Below, piece after piece: positions 1 through 7,009 of a stretch of 12,668 nt of DNA. This DNA comes from an uncultured Clostridia bacterium (GTDB lineage Bacteria > Bacillota > Clostridia > Oscillospirales > Ruminococcaceae): positions 1 to 12,668 of the forward strand of contig CANRDG010000047.1 in NCBI GenBank assembly GCA_947629275.1. The letters run 5' to 3'. How positions within the stretch are numbered: the first letter of the stretch is position 1; each line of letters starts with the position of its first letter. The notes under the pieces were generated by a model. That model ran no database searches. It saw only the letters and a list, made by a program, of their open reading frames with translations, and had not been told where the DNA came from. The position numbers and the translations under genes were made by a program.

Positions 1-76
1 CGGAGTATCTTAGACTCCTTTTCACCTTCTGCAACAAGTATCTGAGACTTCTTTTCACCTTCCGCCTGGAGTATCT
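1..76 (-). repeat. 33-bp tandem repeat encoding 11-residue coiled-coil units in the SPFH protein
   Basis: The motif AGTATCT recurs at 4, 37 and 70, a 33-bp period. It encodes ILQAEGEKKSQ, then ILVAEGEKESK, then IL again. Eleven-residue periodicity is known for the helical region after the SPFH domain and fits a hendecad coiled coil. The array continues beyond the window edge, so the copy number is unknown. Confidence 0.75.
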
Positions 77-644
77 TCTCACGGCGTTCACGTTCAGCCT
101 TCATCTGGCGTTCCATGGCGTCCTGTATCTCTCTCGGAGGAAGAATGTTTTTCAGCTCAACTTTAAGCACCTTGATGCCCCACCTGTCGGTAGCTTCATC
201 AAGTATCGAAGTAATGGTCGTGTTTATGTTGTCACGCGAGGTAAGTGTTGCGTCAAGTTCCATACCGCCTATGATGTTACGCAGTGTTGTAGCGGTAAGG
301 TTCTCAATAGCAGACATAGGTCTTTCAACGCCGTAGGTATACTGCTTCGCGTTTGTTACCTGGAAGAACACAACGGTATCTATCTGCATTGAAACGTTAT
401 CCTTAGTGATAACAGACTGCGGTCTGAAGTCTACAACACGCTCTTTGATAGAAACTTTCTGCGCTATTCTGTCTACAAAAGGCAGCAGGAACACAACGCC
501 CGTACCCTTTGCCGAGCTGAACGTACCGAGGCGTTCGATTATATATACATACGCCTGCGGAACTATTTTTATTCTTGTGATAAGATATATCACTGCGATT
601 ATCGCTATCGCAATAAGTACGATAACACCAAAATTATCGGGCAT
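1..644 (-). CDS. SPFH/band-7 (stomatin/QmcA-like) membrane protein, 3' end cut by window edge
   Basis: Membrane-anchored SPFH/prohibitin-homology protein that would assemble into large oligomers in membrane microdomains. The first 214 residues are visible. A hydrophobic anchor spans about residues 5-22. The band-7 core follows, with VPQAYVYIIERLG (about 28-40), KDNVSMQIDTVVFFQVT (about 81-97), YGVERPMSAIENLTATTLR (about 104-122) and LKNILPPREIQDAM (about 154-167), all typical of the bacterial QmcA/YbbK type. A charged region (MKAERERREK) leads into 11-residue repeats of the form ILxAEGEKxSx, the predicted coiled coil. The ATG at 644 has AGGAGG eight bases upstream. The gene starts 20 nt after nfeD, the usual NfeD-SPFH pairing, so the two are probably one operon and one complex. 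The C-terminus lies outside the window. Family assignment is firm; the exact physiological role is not known from sequence. Confidence 0.93.
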   Translation of the reverse strand, partial: MPDNFGVIVLIAIAIIAVIYLITRIKIVPQAYVYIIERLGTFSSAKGTGVVFLLPFVDRIAQKVSIKERVVDFRPQSVITKDNVSMQIDTVVFFQVTNAKQYTYGVERPMSAIENLTATTLRNIIGGMELDATLTSRDNINTTITSILDEATDRWGIKVLKVELKNILPPREIQDAMERQMKAERERREKILQAEGEKKSQILVAEGEKESKIL

Positions 645-664
645 AAAAATTCCTCCTTACCCTA

Positions 665-1108
665 TTACACTATTCTTTCAACTATCAGCTTTGAGCCGTC
701 TATGCTGACTATTTTTGCTGTAGCGCCCTCTTCGATGATATCACCGTTCACAGAAAGCGCCGTCCAGTAAGAGCCGTTCAGCTTGGCTCTGCCCTGAGAA
801 AGTTCGTTGTTGATAGTTTCGGTAACTACCACAGTTTTGCCGACATCGAGCTGGGCGTTCGTTTCAGGCTTGCTCTTGACCAGCTTTTTGATAGCAGGTC
901 TTGTCGCCACAAGCGAAACTACCGATGCCACAAGGAATATCAGCAGTTGTATCCACAGCGGCGCATCGGGGAAAATGATCGCCACTATAAGTGATAACAG
1001 CGAGCCTAAAGCCAGCCATATCGACACCAGCTGCACCGTTACTGCCTCAAACACGAGGAAAAACACGAATGCTGCTGCCCATAGGATAATATAAGCGTAA
1101 TCCGCCAT
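665..1108 (-). CDS. NfeD-family membrane protein (short form with C-terminal OB-fold domain)
   Basis: Encodes 147 residues. The N-terminal half is hydrophobic, with segments at about 4-21, 25-45 and 50-70 (the last ends in VASVVSLVATRP). A soluble C-terminal domain follows, about residues 85-147, with the G-K-x-V-V-V start, the AKLNGSYWTALS core and a final GSKLIVERIV strand. That is the NfeD OB-fold pattern. The family partners SPFH proteins in the membrane, and the SPFH gene follows 20 nt downstream. I chose the ATG at 1108 because AGGAGA lies seven bases before it; an upstream in-frame extension to 1180 would run through the promoter and has no ribosome binding site. The protein lacks the serine-protease-like domain of long NfeD forms. 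Its position behind its own promoter suggests it leads a unit separate from the arginine genes. Confidence 0.9.
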   Translation of the reverse strand: MADYAYIILWAAAFVFFLVFEAVTVQLVSIWLALGSLLSLIVAIIFPDAPLWIQLLIFLVASVVSLVATRPAIKKLVKSKPETNAQLDVGKTVVVTETINNELSQGRAKLNGSYWTALSVNGDIIEEGATAKIVSIDGSKLIVERIV

Positions 1109-1146
1109 ACAGTATTCTCCTTTCATAAAGAACCTAAAACGGGTTA

Positions 1147-1163
1147 TGTAAATTTCATTTACA
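1147..1163 (-). promoter_or_regulatory. Perfect 7-3-7 palindrome at the nfeD transcription start (operator candidate)
   Basis: TGTAAAT, three bases, then ATTTACA: a perfect 7-bp inverted repeat. It begins about where transcription should start, just downstream of the TATAAT box, a classic place for a repressor to block initiation. I cannot match it to a known regulator: it lacks the 7-1-7 spacing of Fur/PerR boxes and the TACAnnTGTA core of CopY/BlaI sites. A role as operator is inferred from position and symmetry. Confidence 0.45.
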
Positions 1164-1168
1164 CATAT

Positions 1169-1197
1169 ATTATACCACACTTATTTTCAAAAAGCAA
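1169..1197 (-). promoter_or_regulatory. Sigma-A-type promoter for nfeD-SPFH
   Basis: On the minus strand, TTGCTT (1197-1192) and a perfect TATAAT (1174-1169) are separated by exactly 17 nt. TGG directly precedes TATAAT, giving the extended -10 form TGnTATAAT. The predicted start is near 1162, leaving a leader of about 53 nt before the nfeD ATG. The boxes and spacing are seen directly; promoter activity is inferred. Confidence 0.72.
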
Positions 1198-1211
1198 TAG
1201 TTTTTTGAAAA
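1184..1211. repeat. AT-rich inverted repeat between argF and nfeD (weak terminator candidate)
   Basis: TTTTCAAAAA at 1184-1193 and TTTTTGAAAA at 1202-1211 form a 10-bp inverted repeat around an 8-nt loop, with only one G:C pair. It sits 36 nt beyond the argF stop and overlaps the nfeD -35 box. It could be a weak terminator for the arginine unit, but with so little G:C it may simply be AT-rich spacer DNA. No GC-rich hairpin with a T-run is visible in this gap, so some read-through into nfeD is possible. Confidence 0.25.
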
Positions 1212-1246
1212 AATTTTAAAATTTTTACTTTTGGCGTATTTTCGTA

Positions 1247-2158
1247 CTATTTATCAGCCATGAGCCTTACCATAACTGCTTTTTGTGCGTGCAGACGGTT
1301 CTCAGCCTCGTCAAATATCTCGTCAGCGTGAGCCTCAAACACCTTGGCAGTTATCTCCTCCTCGCGGTGAGCAGGCAGGCAGTGCTGCACCATGGCGTCT
1401 TTCTTAGTAACTGACATTATCTCGTCGTTGACCTGATATCCTGCAAACACCTTTTTGCGCTCCTCTGCCTCGCTTTCCTCACCCATTGAAGCCCACACGT
1501 CTGTATAAACAACGTCTGCGTCTTTTGCTGCCTCGGCAGGAGATGTGGTAAGTGTGAACTTGTCGCCGTAGCCCTTGGCAAACTCAAGCACCTGCACGTC
1601 CGGCTCGTAACCCTTGGGACAGGCTACCGCTATGCACATACCGACTTTAAGGCAGCCGACTATCAGCGAATTTGCCATATTGTTGCCATCTCCGATAAAG
1701 CACAGTTTCAGCCCGTCAAACGTTCCCTTGTACTCCCTTATCGTCATGAGGTCTGCAAGCACCTGACACGGGTGGCAAAAATCAGTAAGACCGTTTATAA
1801 TAGGTATGCTGCCGTACTGCGCGAGATCTTCTACCTCTTTTTGCTCAAAAGTCCTTATCATTATGCCGTCAAGATACCTTGAAAGCACGCGCGCGGTGTC
1901 TTGAACGGGCTCTCCCCTGCCTATCTGCAAGTCGCGGTTTGAGAGGAAAAGCGCCTGACCGCCCAACTGATACATACCGGTTTCAAACGATACCCTAGTC
2001 CTTGTAGACGACTTCTGGAATATCATGCCGAGCGTTTTGCCTTTAAGCAGCTTATGTTCTATGCCGTTTTTGTTTTCATACTTCAGCTGATCTGCAAGGT
2101 TGAGTATATCTATGATCTCCTCCTTGTCAAGATCCAGCAGTTTAAGCAAATGTTCCAT
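1247..2158 (-). CDS. argF: Ornithine carbamoyltransferase
   Basis: Transfers the carbamoyl group from carbamoyl phosphate to ornithine, giving citrulline, in the cytoplasm. The 303-residue length is normal for the family. The carbamoyl-phosphate loop STRTR is at residues 51-55, DFCHPCQ at about 126-132, the ornithine-side SMGE loop at about 224-227 and HCLPAHR at 259-265. All key motifs are intact, and the HPCQ, SMG and HCLP motifs are those of ornithine rather than acetyl- or succinylornithine carbamoyltransferases. The ATG at 2158 has GGAGG seven bases upstream. It starts 20 nt after argD and is the last arginine gene of the cluster. Clustering with the rest of the pathway supports the biosynthetic role over the catabolic ArcB role. 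Its co-substrate source, carAB, is not in the window. Confidence 0.97.
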   Translation of the reverse strand: MEHLLKLLDLDKEEIIDILNLADQLKYENKNGIEHKLLKGKTLGMIFQKSSTRTRVSFETGMYQLGGQALFLSNRDLQIGRGEPVQDTARVLSRYLDGIMIRTFEQKEVEDLAQYGSIPIINGLTDFCHPCQVLADLMTIREYKGTFDGLKLCFIGDGNNMANSLIVGCLKVGMCIAVACPKGYEPDVQVLEFAKGYGDKFTLTTSPAEAAKDADVVYTDVWASMGEESEAEERKKVFAGYQVNDEIMSVTKKDAMVQHCLPAHREEEITAKVFEAHADEIFDEAENRLHAQKAVMVRLMADK

Positions 2159-2178
2159 GTTGTTACCTCCGTAATATA

Positions 2179-3351
2179 TTATGTATTATTTTTCAATACT
2201 TTGTCAAGTATTTCAATGCCCTTGTCAATTTCCGCTTTGGTAATAGTCAGCGGAGGGAGCAGCCTGAGTTTTTCTTTTGCCGTAAGCGCGAGCAGACCGT
2301 TTTCAAAACACGCTTTGCACACGCCCGCGGCGGCTTTGTCTTTAAGGGTAATACCAATCATAAGACCTATTCCCGAAAGGCTCTCTACCCCGTCAAGGCT
2401 CATAAGCTTTTTACGCAGATACTCAGACTTTTCGCAAACGCCCTGCAAAAATCCGTCCTCGGTAAGTCTTTCAAGAACCGCCACAGCGCCTGCGCAGCAA
2501 ACGGGGTTTCCGCCAAAGGTTGAGCCGTGTGTGCTTTTGCCGAGAACATCGCAGCAAGTTTCATCTGCAAGGCAGCAGCCCATAGGCAAACCACCTGCTA
2601 TGCCCTTGGCAAGGGTGGTAATGTTGGGCTTTACGCCAAAGTTTTCACTTGCCAAAAATTTTCCCGTTCTGCCAACGCCCGTCTGCACTTCGTCGGCTAT
2701 CACAAGCACGTCTTTTTCTTTGCAAAGGCTGAAAACAGCATCTACAAAATCCTTATCAAGGGATATAACGCCGCCCTCGCCCTGAACAAATTCTATCATC
2801 ACGGCGCAAACGGTATCGTCAAGCTTCTCTTTCAGGTCATCGGTATTATTCGCCTCAACATTCACAAACCCCTCAACGAACGGAAAAAAGTAGTTGTGAA
2901 AAACGTCTTGCCCCGTTGCCGAAAGAGTTGCAAGCGTTCTTCCGTGAAAGCTGTTCACAAGGGTTATTATATTATGTCTGCCCTTGCCGTATTTATCAAA
3001 GCTGTACTTTCTTGCAAGCTTGATAGCGCACTCGTTTGCCTCTGCGCCGCTGTTGCCGAAAAATATTTTTGAATAGCCCGTAATTCCGCACAGCTTTTCG
3101 GCTAAGTCTGCCTGCACCTTTGTGTAATAGTAGTTTGAAGTATGCTGTATCTTCTTTGCCTGAGCGCACACCGAATCTGCCCATTTTTCATCACAAAAGC
3201 CCAGTGAATTTACCCCTATGCCGGAGCCGAAGTCAACATAGCTTTTGCCGTTCTCATCGGTCGCAACGCAGCTTCCGCCGTTTTCAAGCACCAAGTCGTA
3301 CCTGCCGTAGGTGGGCATAACGTGTTCGTTGAACCTTTCTATTGTACTCAT
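2179..3351 (-). CDS. argD: Acetylornithine aminotransferase
   Basis: PLP-dependent class III aminotransferase that moves an amino group from glutamate to N-acetylglutamate semialdehyde, giving N-acetylornithine. The 390-residue length is typical. The SGAEAN phosphate-binding motif is at about 101-106, the FHGRT motif at about 135-139, ADEVQTG with the cofactor-contacting Asp220, LAKGIAGGLPMG with the Schiff-base Lys249, and HGSTFGGNP at about 275-283. The ATG at 3351 is preceded by GAGGG, and the TGA of the upstream gene lies within this ribosome binding site (9-nt gap), so translation may be coupled. In many bacteria ArgD also serves lysine synthesis as succinyl-diaminopimelate aminotransferase; sequence alone does not settle that. 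The enzyme is cysteine-rich, with CC pairs near residues 259, 266 and 285, and otherwise ordinary. Confidence 0.96.
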   Translation of the reverse strand: MSTIERFNEHVMPTYGRYDLVLENGGSCVATDENGKSYVDFGSGIGVNSLGFCDEKWADSVCAQAKKIQHTSNYYYTKVQADLAEKLCGITGYSKIFFGNSGAEANECAIKLARKYSFDKYGKGRHNIITLVNSFHGRTLATLSATGQDVFHNYFFPFVEGFVNVEANNTDDLKEKLDDTVCAVMIEFVQGEGGVISLDKDFVDAVFSLCKEKDVLVIADEVQTGVGRTGKFLASENFGVKPNITTLAKGIAGGLPMGCCLADETCCDVLGKSTHGSTFGGNPVCCAGAVAVLERLTEDGFLQGVCEKSEYLRKKLMSLDGVESLSGIGLMIGITLKDKAAAGVCKACFENGLLALTAKEKLRLLPPLTITKAEIDKGIEILDKVLKNNT

Positions 3352-3360
3352 AGTTTTCCC

Positions 3361-3864
3361 TCACTTTTTGCGCATCTTGTTCAGATGCTCTTTTACTTCG
3401 TCGGCGGTAATGCCGTCAAGCTTTTTCTTGTCGATATAAAAAACGTTATCTTCCGTAAAAAAATATATCTTCTGCTTTGACTGCCGCACATCATTTATCC
3501 TGCTGTAGCTGTAAAAGCTCTCCTTGCCTTTCATAGTCACCGAAAAGCGGTTATCATAAAACACAAAATGCAGCGTAATGTTCAGCAGCCTGTTCTTGTC
3601 GGTATCATAAAGCTTCTGCGCATCGAATATATACGAAAATGTCGTTGAATAGGTCAGCAAAAACACAAAGCCTATTGACATTGTTGCCAGCGCGTACTCA
3701 ATTATTATAATATCGTATATGCAGAAAGCCAAACTGACCGCCGCACAGATAAGCAGTATCGGGCGTATCTTTCTGTCCTTATGCCGTTTCTGCATTTTTA
3801 TAAGCTCAAAATACTGCCGCTTGTCTGAGCAAACACCCTGCGCTTTGAATAGTATCTTATCCAT
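3361..3864 (-). CDS. YcxB-like two-helix membrane protein of unknown function
   Basis: A 167-residue protein. The N-terminus (about 1-32) is basic and polar. Two hydrophobic segments follow at about 33-52 and 56-77, then a soluble C-terminal domain (about 90-160) with a FYDNRFSVT strand, a YSRINDV segment and KIYFFTEDNVFYIDKKKL. This layout, two helices then a small beta-rich domain with the IYFF...YIxKK pattern, matches YcxB-like proteins, whose function is not established. I chose the ATG at 3864, which lies 10 nt after the argB stop with AAGGG upstream; a TTG at 3894 would overlap argB and adds ten unsupported residues. It lies tightly between argB and argD, so it is almost certainly co-transcribed. 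A link to arginine metabolism is not shown. Family assignment is by pattern and is moderate. Confidence 0.78.
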   Translation of the reverse strand: MDKILFKAQGVCSDKRQYFELIKMQKRHKDRKIRPILLICAAVSLAFCIYDIIIIEYALATMSIGFVFLLTYSTTFSYIFDAQKLYDTDKNRLLNITLHFVFYDNRFSVTMKGKESFYSYSRINDVRQSKQKIYFFTEDNVFYIDKKKLDGITADEVKEHLNKMRKK

Positions 3865-3874
3865 ACCCTTGCCC

Positions 3875-4732
3875 TTATATGAACTGCGTGCCAATGCCCT
3901 CGCTGGAGAGCAGCTCTATCAGTATCGAGTGCGGTATCCTGCCGTCGATTATGCAGGTCTTATGAACGCCGCGCCTTACAGCCTCAACGCAGCAGTCTAT
4001 TTTGGGTATCATGCCGCCGCTTATTATACCCTGCTTTTTAAGATACGGCACTTCGCTTACGTTCACGGTAGGTATAAGGGTGTCGGGGTCGTCCTTGTCT
4101 CTTAAAAGCCCTGCGATGTCGGTCATAAGTATCAGGTTCTCGGCTCTCAGGCAGGAGGCTATCCTTGCGGCTGCGGTGTCGGCGTTTATATTGTATGTCT
4201 GACCGTCCTCGCTGGTGGCAACGGTAGATATTATAGGCACATAGCCGCCGTTGAGAGCCTCTATTATAGGCTTTGTGGCAACGCTTACTATCTCCCCCAC
4301 GAAACCTAAGTCATTTTCGCCCTCAAGCTTCTTAGCCATTATCATCTGACCGTCAACGCCGCACATACCCAAAGCCTTGCCGCCGTGCAGCTGCAAATTA
4401 GCGACCAAGTCCTTGTTCAGCTTTCCTGCAAGCACCATCTGCACGACTTCCATAGTCTCCTTGTCGGTGTATCTCAGTCCGCCGATAAACTTGCTTTCAA
4501 TGTTCAGTCTGCCAAGCATGGCGTTTATTTCGGGCCCGCCGCCGTGCACTAAAACTACCTTTACTCCCACCGCCGTAAGCAGCACTATGTCAGTCATGAC
4601 GCTCTCTTTCAGCTCGTCGTTTGTCATAGCGTTTCCGCCGTACTTGATAACTACTACCTTGTTGTTGTACCTCTGTATATGAGGCAGGGCATCTATAAGT
4701 ATACTGCCCCTCGTCACATTGCTGATTTCCAT
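3875..4732 (-). CDS. argB: N-acetylglutamate kinase
   Basis: Phosphorylates N-acetylglutamate with ATP, the usual committed and controlled step of the acetyl-cycle pathway. Amino-acid-kinase motifs are in place: VVIKYGGNAM with Lys30, LVHGGGPEIN (about 61-70), GGLRYTD (about 84-90), YNINADTAA, LMTDIAGLL, and GGMIPKIDCC with the conserved Lys. At 285 residues it is longer than the arginine-insensitive E. coli type. It has an N-terminal helix (about 8-22) before the first strand and a C-terminal IPHSILIELLSSEGIGTQF, both typical of hexameric arginine-inhibited kinases. I prefer the ATG at 4732: AAGGA is well spaced for it but only three bases from the alternative ATG at 4738. It lies 34 nt after argJ and 10 nt before the YcxB-like gene. 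Confidence 0.96.
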   Translation of the reverse strand: MEISNVTRGSILIDALPHIQRYNNKVVVIKYGGNAMTNDELKESVMTDIVLLTAVGVKVVLVHGGGPEINAMLGRLNIESKFIGGLRYTDKETMEVVQMVLAGKLNKDLVANLQLHGGKALGMCGVDGQMIMAKKLEGENDLGFVGEIVSVATKPIIEALNGGYVPIISTVATSEDGQTYNINADTAAARIASCLRAENLILMTDIAGLLRDKDDPDTLIPTVNVSEVPYLKKQGIISGGMIPKIDCCVEAVRRGVHKTCIIDGRIPHSILIELLSSEGIGTQFI

Positions 4733-4766
4733 TTTCATCTGTCCTTTTTATTTTATTTGCGAAGTC

Positions 4767-6050
4767 TTAAGTTCTGTAATCCCCGTTTATCTTAACGTAA
4801 TCGTATGTAAGGTCGCAGCCGTATGCAGTAGCTTTTCCGCTGCCCTCTCCCACCGAGATGTCAATATATATCTCATCTTCGGCAAGTATCTGCGCCGCCT
4901 TCTCCTCTGAAAAAGCAAGCTGACTGCCCTTTTCGCACACCATGAGCCTGCCTGCCGCCGAGCTTAAAAACACATCTACATCTGCAATATCAAACTGCAC
5001 GTCAGCATAACCCACCGCGCAAAGTATCCTGCCGCAGTTAGCGTCCTCGCCGAACATAGCCGCCTTGAAAAGCGACGAGCAAATAACGCTCTTTGCGATA
5101 ACTATCGCGCTGTCGTCGCTCTCCGCACCCGTCACGGTACATTCCAAAAGCTTCGTCGCGCCCTCGCCGTCTTTGGCAAGCATTCTTGTAATGTTCATCA
5201 TAACTATGTAAAGCGCCTTTTTGAAGACTTCAAAGTCCTCTCCGTCAGCCGCTATCTCATCATTTACAGCCATGCCGTTTGCCATAACGCACACCATATC
5301 GTTTGTAGACTGGTCTCCGTCAACAGACAGGCAGTTATACGTTACCTTGACCACTTCAGAAAGAGCCTTTTGCAGCATATCTGCTGATATAGCACAGTCG
5401 GTAGTGATAAAATTCAGCGTGGTAGCCATGTTGGGGTGTATCATACCGCTGCCCTTGCCCATACCGCCTATGCGGCACACTTTTGAACCTATACCAAACT
5501 GCACTGCGACTTCTTTCTTTACTGTATCGGTAGTCATTATCGCTGTCGCAGCCTCTGCGTTTCCGCTGTAAGAAAGACCTTCTGCAAGCGGCTTTATCGC
5601 GCTTATTACTGCACCTATATTCAGCGGCTGACCTATTACCCCCGTTGAGGCAACTATAACTTCCTGCGGCAAAATGCCAAGAGCTGTGGAAGTAAGGCTG
5701 CACATCTGCATAGCCTTTTCAATGCCGTCAGCGTTGCCTGTGTTTGCGTTGCCCGAATTTACTATAACTGCTCTCGCCTTGCCGCCTGTTTTTTCAAGAT
5801 TTGCTTTTGTAACGGTTATAGGCGCGCCCTTTACCTTGTTTTGCGTATACACCGCCGCCGCGCTGCAAACACGGTCGCTTAGTATCATAGCTATATCGTT
5901 CTTGTGAGCTTTGGGCGGCTCGTTGCCGTCAGACTTTGCGGAATTTTTTATACCACAGTACACGCCGCTTGCCTTAAATCCCTTTGCAGCGCACACACCG
6001 CCCTCAACGTAAGTATATCCGTCAAACTGCTTTAGTGTTATCTCTTTCAT
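4767..6050 (-). CDS. argJ: Glutamate N-acetyltransferase / ornithine acetyltransferase
   Basis: Moves the acetyl group from N-acetylornithine back to glutamate, freeing ornithine and regenerating N-acetylglutamate. Bifunctional forms also use acetyl-CoA. The 427-residue precursor should self-cleave in MIHPNMATTLNF between Ala209 and Thr210, which makes Thr210 the nucleophile of the beta chain. Other family marks are VNSGNANTGNADG (about 97-109), ASTGVIG (about 134-140), GKGSGMI and the conserved C-terminal YVKINGDYRT. The residue after the nucleophile is Thr where Met or Leu is frequent. GGAGG lies six bases before the ATG at 6050. It starts 16 nt after the ASCH gene and is followed by argB. 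No argA or argE is seen, consistent with this enzyme closing the acetyl cycle. Whether it is mono- or bifunctional cannot be read from sequence. Confidence 0.97.
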   Translation of the reverse strand: MKEITLKQFDGYTYVEGGVCAAKGFKASGVYCGIKNSAKSDGNEPPKAHKNDIAMILSDRVCSAAAVYTQNKVKGAPITVTKANLEKTGGKARAVIVNSGNANTGNADGIEKAMQMCSLTSTALGILPQEVIVASTGVIGQPLNIGAVISAIKPLAEGLSYSGNAEAATAIMTTDTVKKEVAVQFGIGSKVCRIGGMGKGSGMIHPNMATTLNFITTDCAISADMLQKALSEVVKVTYNCLSVDGDQSTNDMVCVMANGMAVNDEIAADGEDFEVFKKALYIVMMNITRMLAKDGEGATKLLECTVTGAESDDSAIVIAKSVICSSLFKAAMFGEDANCGRILCAVGYADVQFDIADVDVFLSSAAGRLMVCEKGSQLAFSEEKAAQILAEDEIYIDISVGEGSGKATAYGCDLTYDYVKINGDYRT

Positions 6051-6066
6051 GGTTTTCCTCCGTATT

Positions 6067-6408
6067 TTATATAAGCTTTATTTCTATCCCTACCACGCCG
6101 TACTTTTTTATCGCCTCGTCGGAATAATATTCGTTCATATCCTGCGGCTTTGCGCTTTTCACATTTGTTTCGTCATAGCCGCATTTCAGCAGATCAAGCG
6201 AAGAATACAGATCTGCAAAATCTTTAAAAATATGCATACCGCATACCTTTGCCGTGAGCCGCTCGCCCTTCTGTGTCTGTGTAAATTCTATCTCATCGCC
6301 GACTTTTATTTTCTGCCGCTTTTCATCATAAAGCCGAAGCTCTATAGTCTTTGCGCCTGTCTTTATCTTTTCAAACGGTCGCGGGGCGAGGGACATAAAA
6401 TGTTTCAT
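6067..6408 (-). CDS. ASCH-domain protein (PUA-like fold)
   Basis: A 113-residue single-domain protein. The start, MSLAPRPFEKIKTGAKTIELR followed by LYDEKRQKIKVGDEIEF, is the ASCH pattern: a short hydrophobic strand, then the GxKTxExR motif (Gly18 to Arg25), then the (K)xGDxIxF strand. The Glu and Arg residues of the GxKxxExR motif line the presumed ligand cleft. ASCH domains resemble PUA RNA-binding domains and are linked to RNA or nucleotide binding; a few small ones are amidohydrolases acting on acetylated cytidines. The specific role here is unknown. The ATG at 6408 has AGGAG seven bases upstream, and the TAG of the phosphatase gene reads directly into this ribosome binding site (10-nt gap). 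argJ follows after 16 nt. No transmembrane or export signal is present, so it should be cytoplasmic. Confidence 0.82.
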   Translation of the reverse strand: MKHFMSLAPRPFEKIKTGAKTIELRLYDEKRQKIKVGDEIEFTQTQKGERLTAKVCGMHIFKDFADLYSSLDLLKCGYDETNVKSAKPQDMNEYYSDEAIKKYGVVGIEIKLI

Positions 6409-6418
6409 CGGTTTTCTC

Positions 6419-7000
6419 CTATCCTATGTAAGGCTTGTGCATTACAAGCTCTACCTGCGCGCCCAAAAGTGTTTCGCCCTCAAAATCTAGCCTTATTACA
6501 AATGGCATAAAATTGACTATCTTTTTAAATTCTTCAAACCCAAACTGCGGATAATAGTAATTCAGTATCGTACTTAGCGCAGTGCCGTGCGTGCCGATAA
6601 CGATATTTTCACCGTCATGCTCTTGAAGCAGCTTTTTCAGCGCGCGGATATTTCTTTCCTGCGCCTCGCCAAGGCTCTCGCCGTTTTCTATACTATAGTC
6701 AAAGTCAGACCACTGCTTTTTTGCAAAGTCGAAAAAATCCCCCTCGAACCATTTTCCGCTGGTGCGCTCTCTGAGATCCTCATAAGCGACTATCGCAAGC
6801 CCGAGCGTGTCGGCAAGGTCTTTCACCGTATCACAGCTTCTTCTATACGGTGACGAAGCTATATAAGTTATATTTCTGTCTTTAAGCACCCATGTTACCG
6901 CCTTTGAGTCGCGCCGCCCTATGTCGCTTAGCGGTCTTTCTCTGCTTGCGTGTACGCTGTTGTCAGACTGCGCATGGCGCACCAAATACACCTGTGTCAT
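6419..7000 (-). CDS. Histidine phosphatase family protein (PhoE/GpmB-like)
   Basis: A 193-residue cytoplasmic protein of histidine phosphatase branch 1. The N-terminal YLVRHAQS places the phosphorylated His at residue 9 next to Arg8. The second phosphate-pocket Arg is in SSPYRRSCDT (about residue 53), the acid is Glu78 in EDLRER, and the second catalytic His is His138 in IGTHGTALS. The catalytic set is complete. Length and motifs fit broad-specificity phosphatases or phosphoglycerate-mutase-like enzymes; the substrate cannot be named. The context, between a GH3 gene and an ASCH gene and away from cobalamin genes, argues against CobC. AAGGAG precedes the ATG at 7000, and the GH3 stop is 9 nt upstream, so coupling is likely. 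Confidence 0.92.
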   Translation of the reverse strand: MTQVYLVRHAQSDNSVHASRERPLSDIGRRDSKAVTWVLKDRNITYIASSPYRRSCDTVKDLADTLGLAIVAYEDLRERTSGKWFEGDFFDFAKKQWSDFDYSIENGESLGEAQERNIRALKKLLQEHDGENIVIGTHGTALSTILNYYYPQFGFEEFKKIVNFMPFVIRLDFEGETLLGAQVELVMHKPYIG

Positions 7001-7009
7001 ATTCTCTCC

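Noticed and set aside
2054..2785. A 243-codon plus-strand open frame
   Set aside because: It lies antisense to argD and the start of argF, both with intact catalytic motifs. Its translation has no recognisable domain and it has no good ribosome binding site.
3865..3894. Longer N-terminus for the YcxB-like protein, starting from TTG inside argB
   Set aside because: No ribosome binding site supports it, and an ATG at 3864 gives the natural N-terminus.
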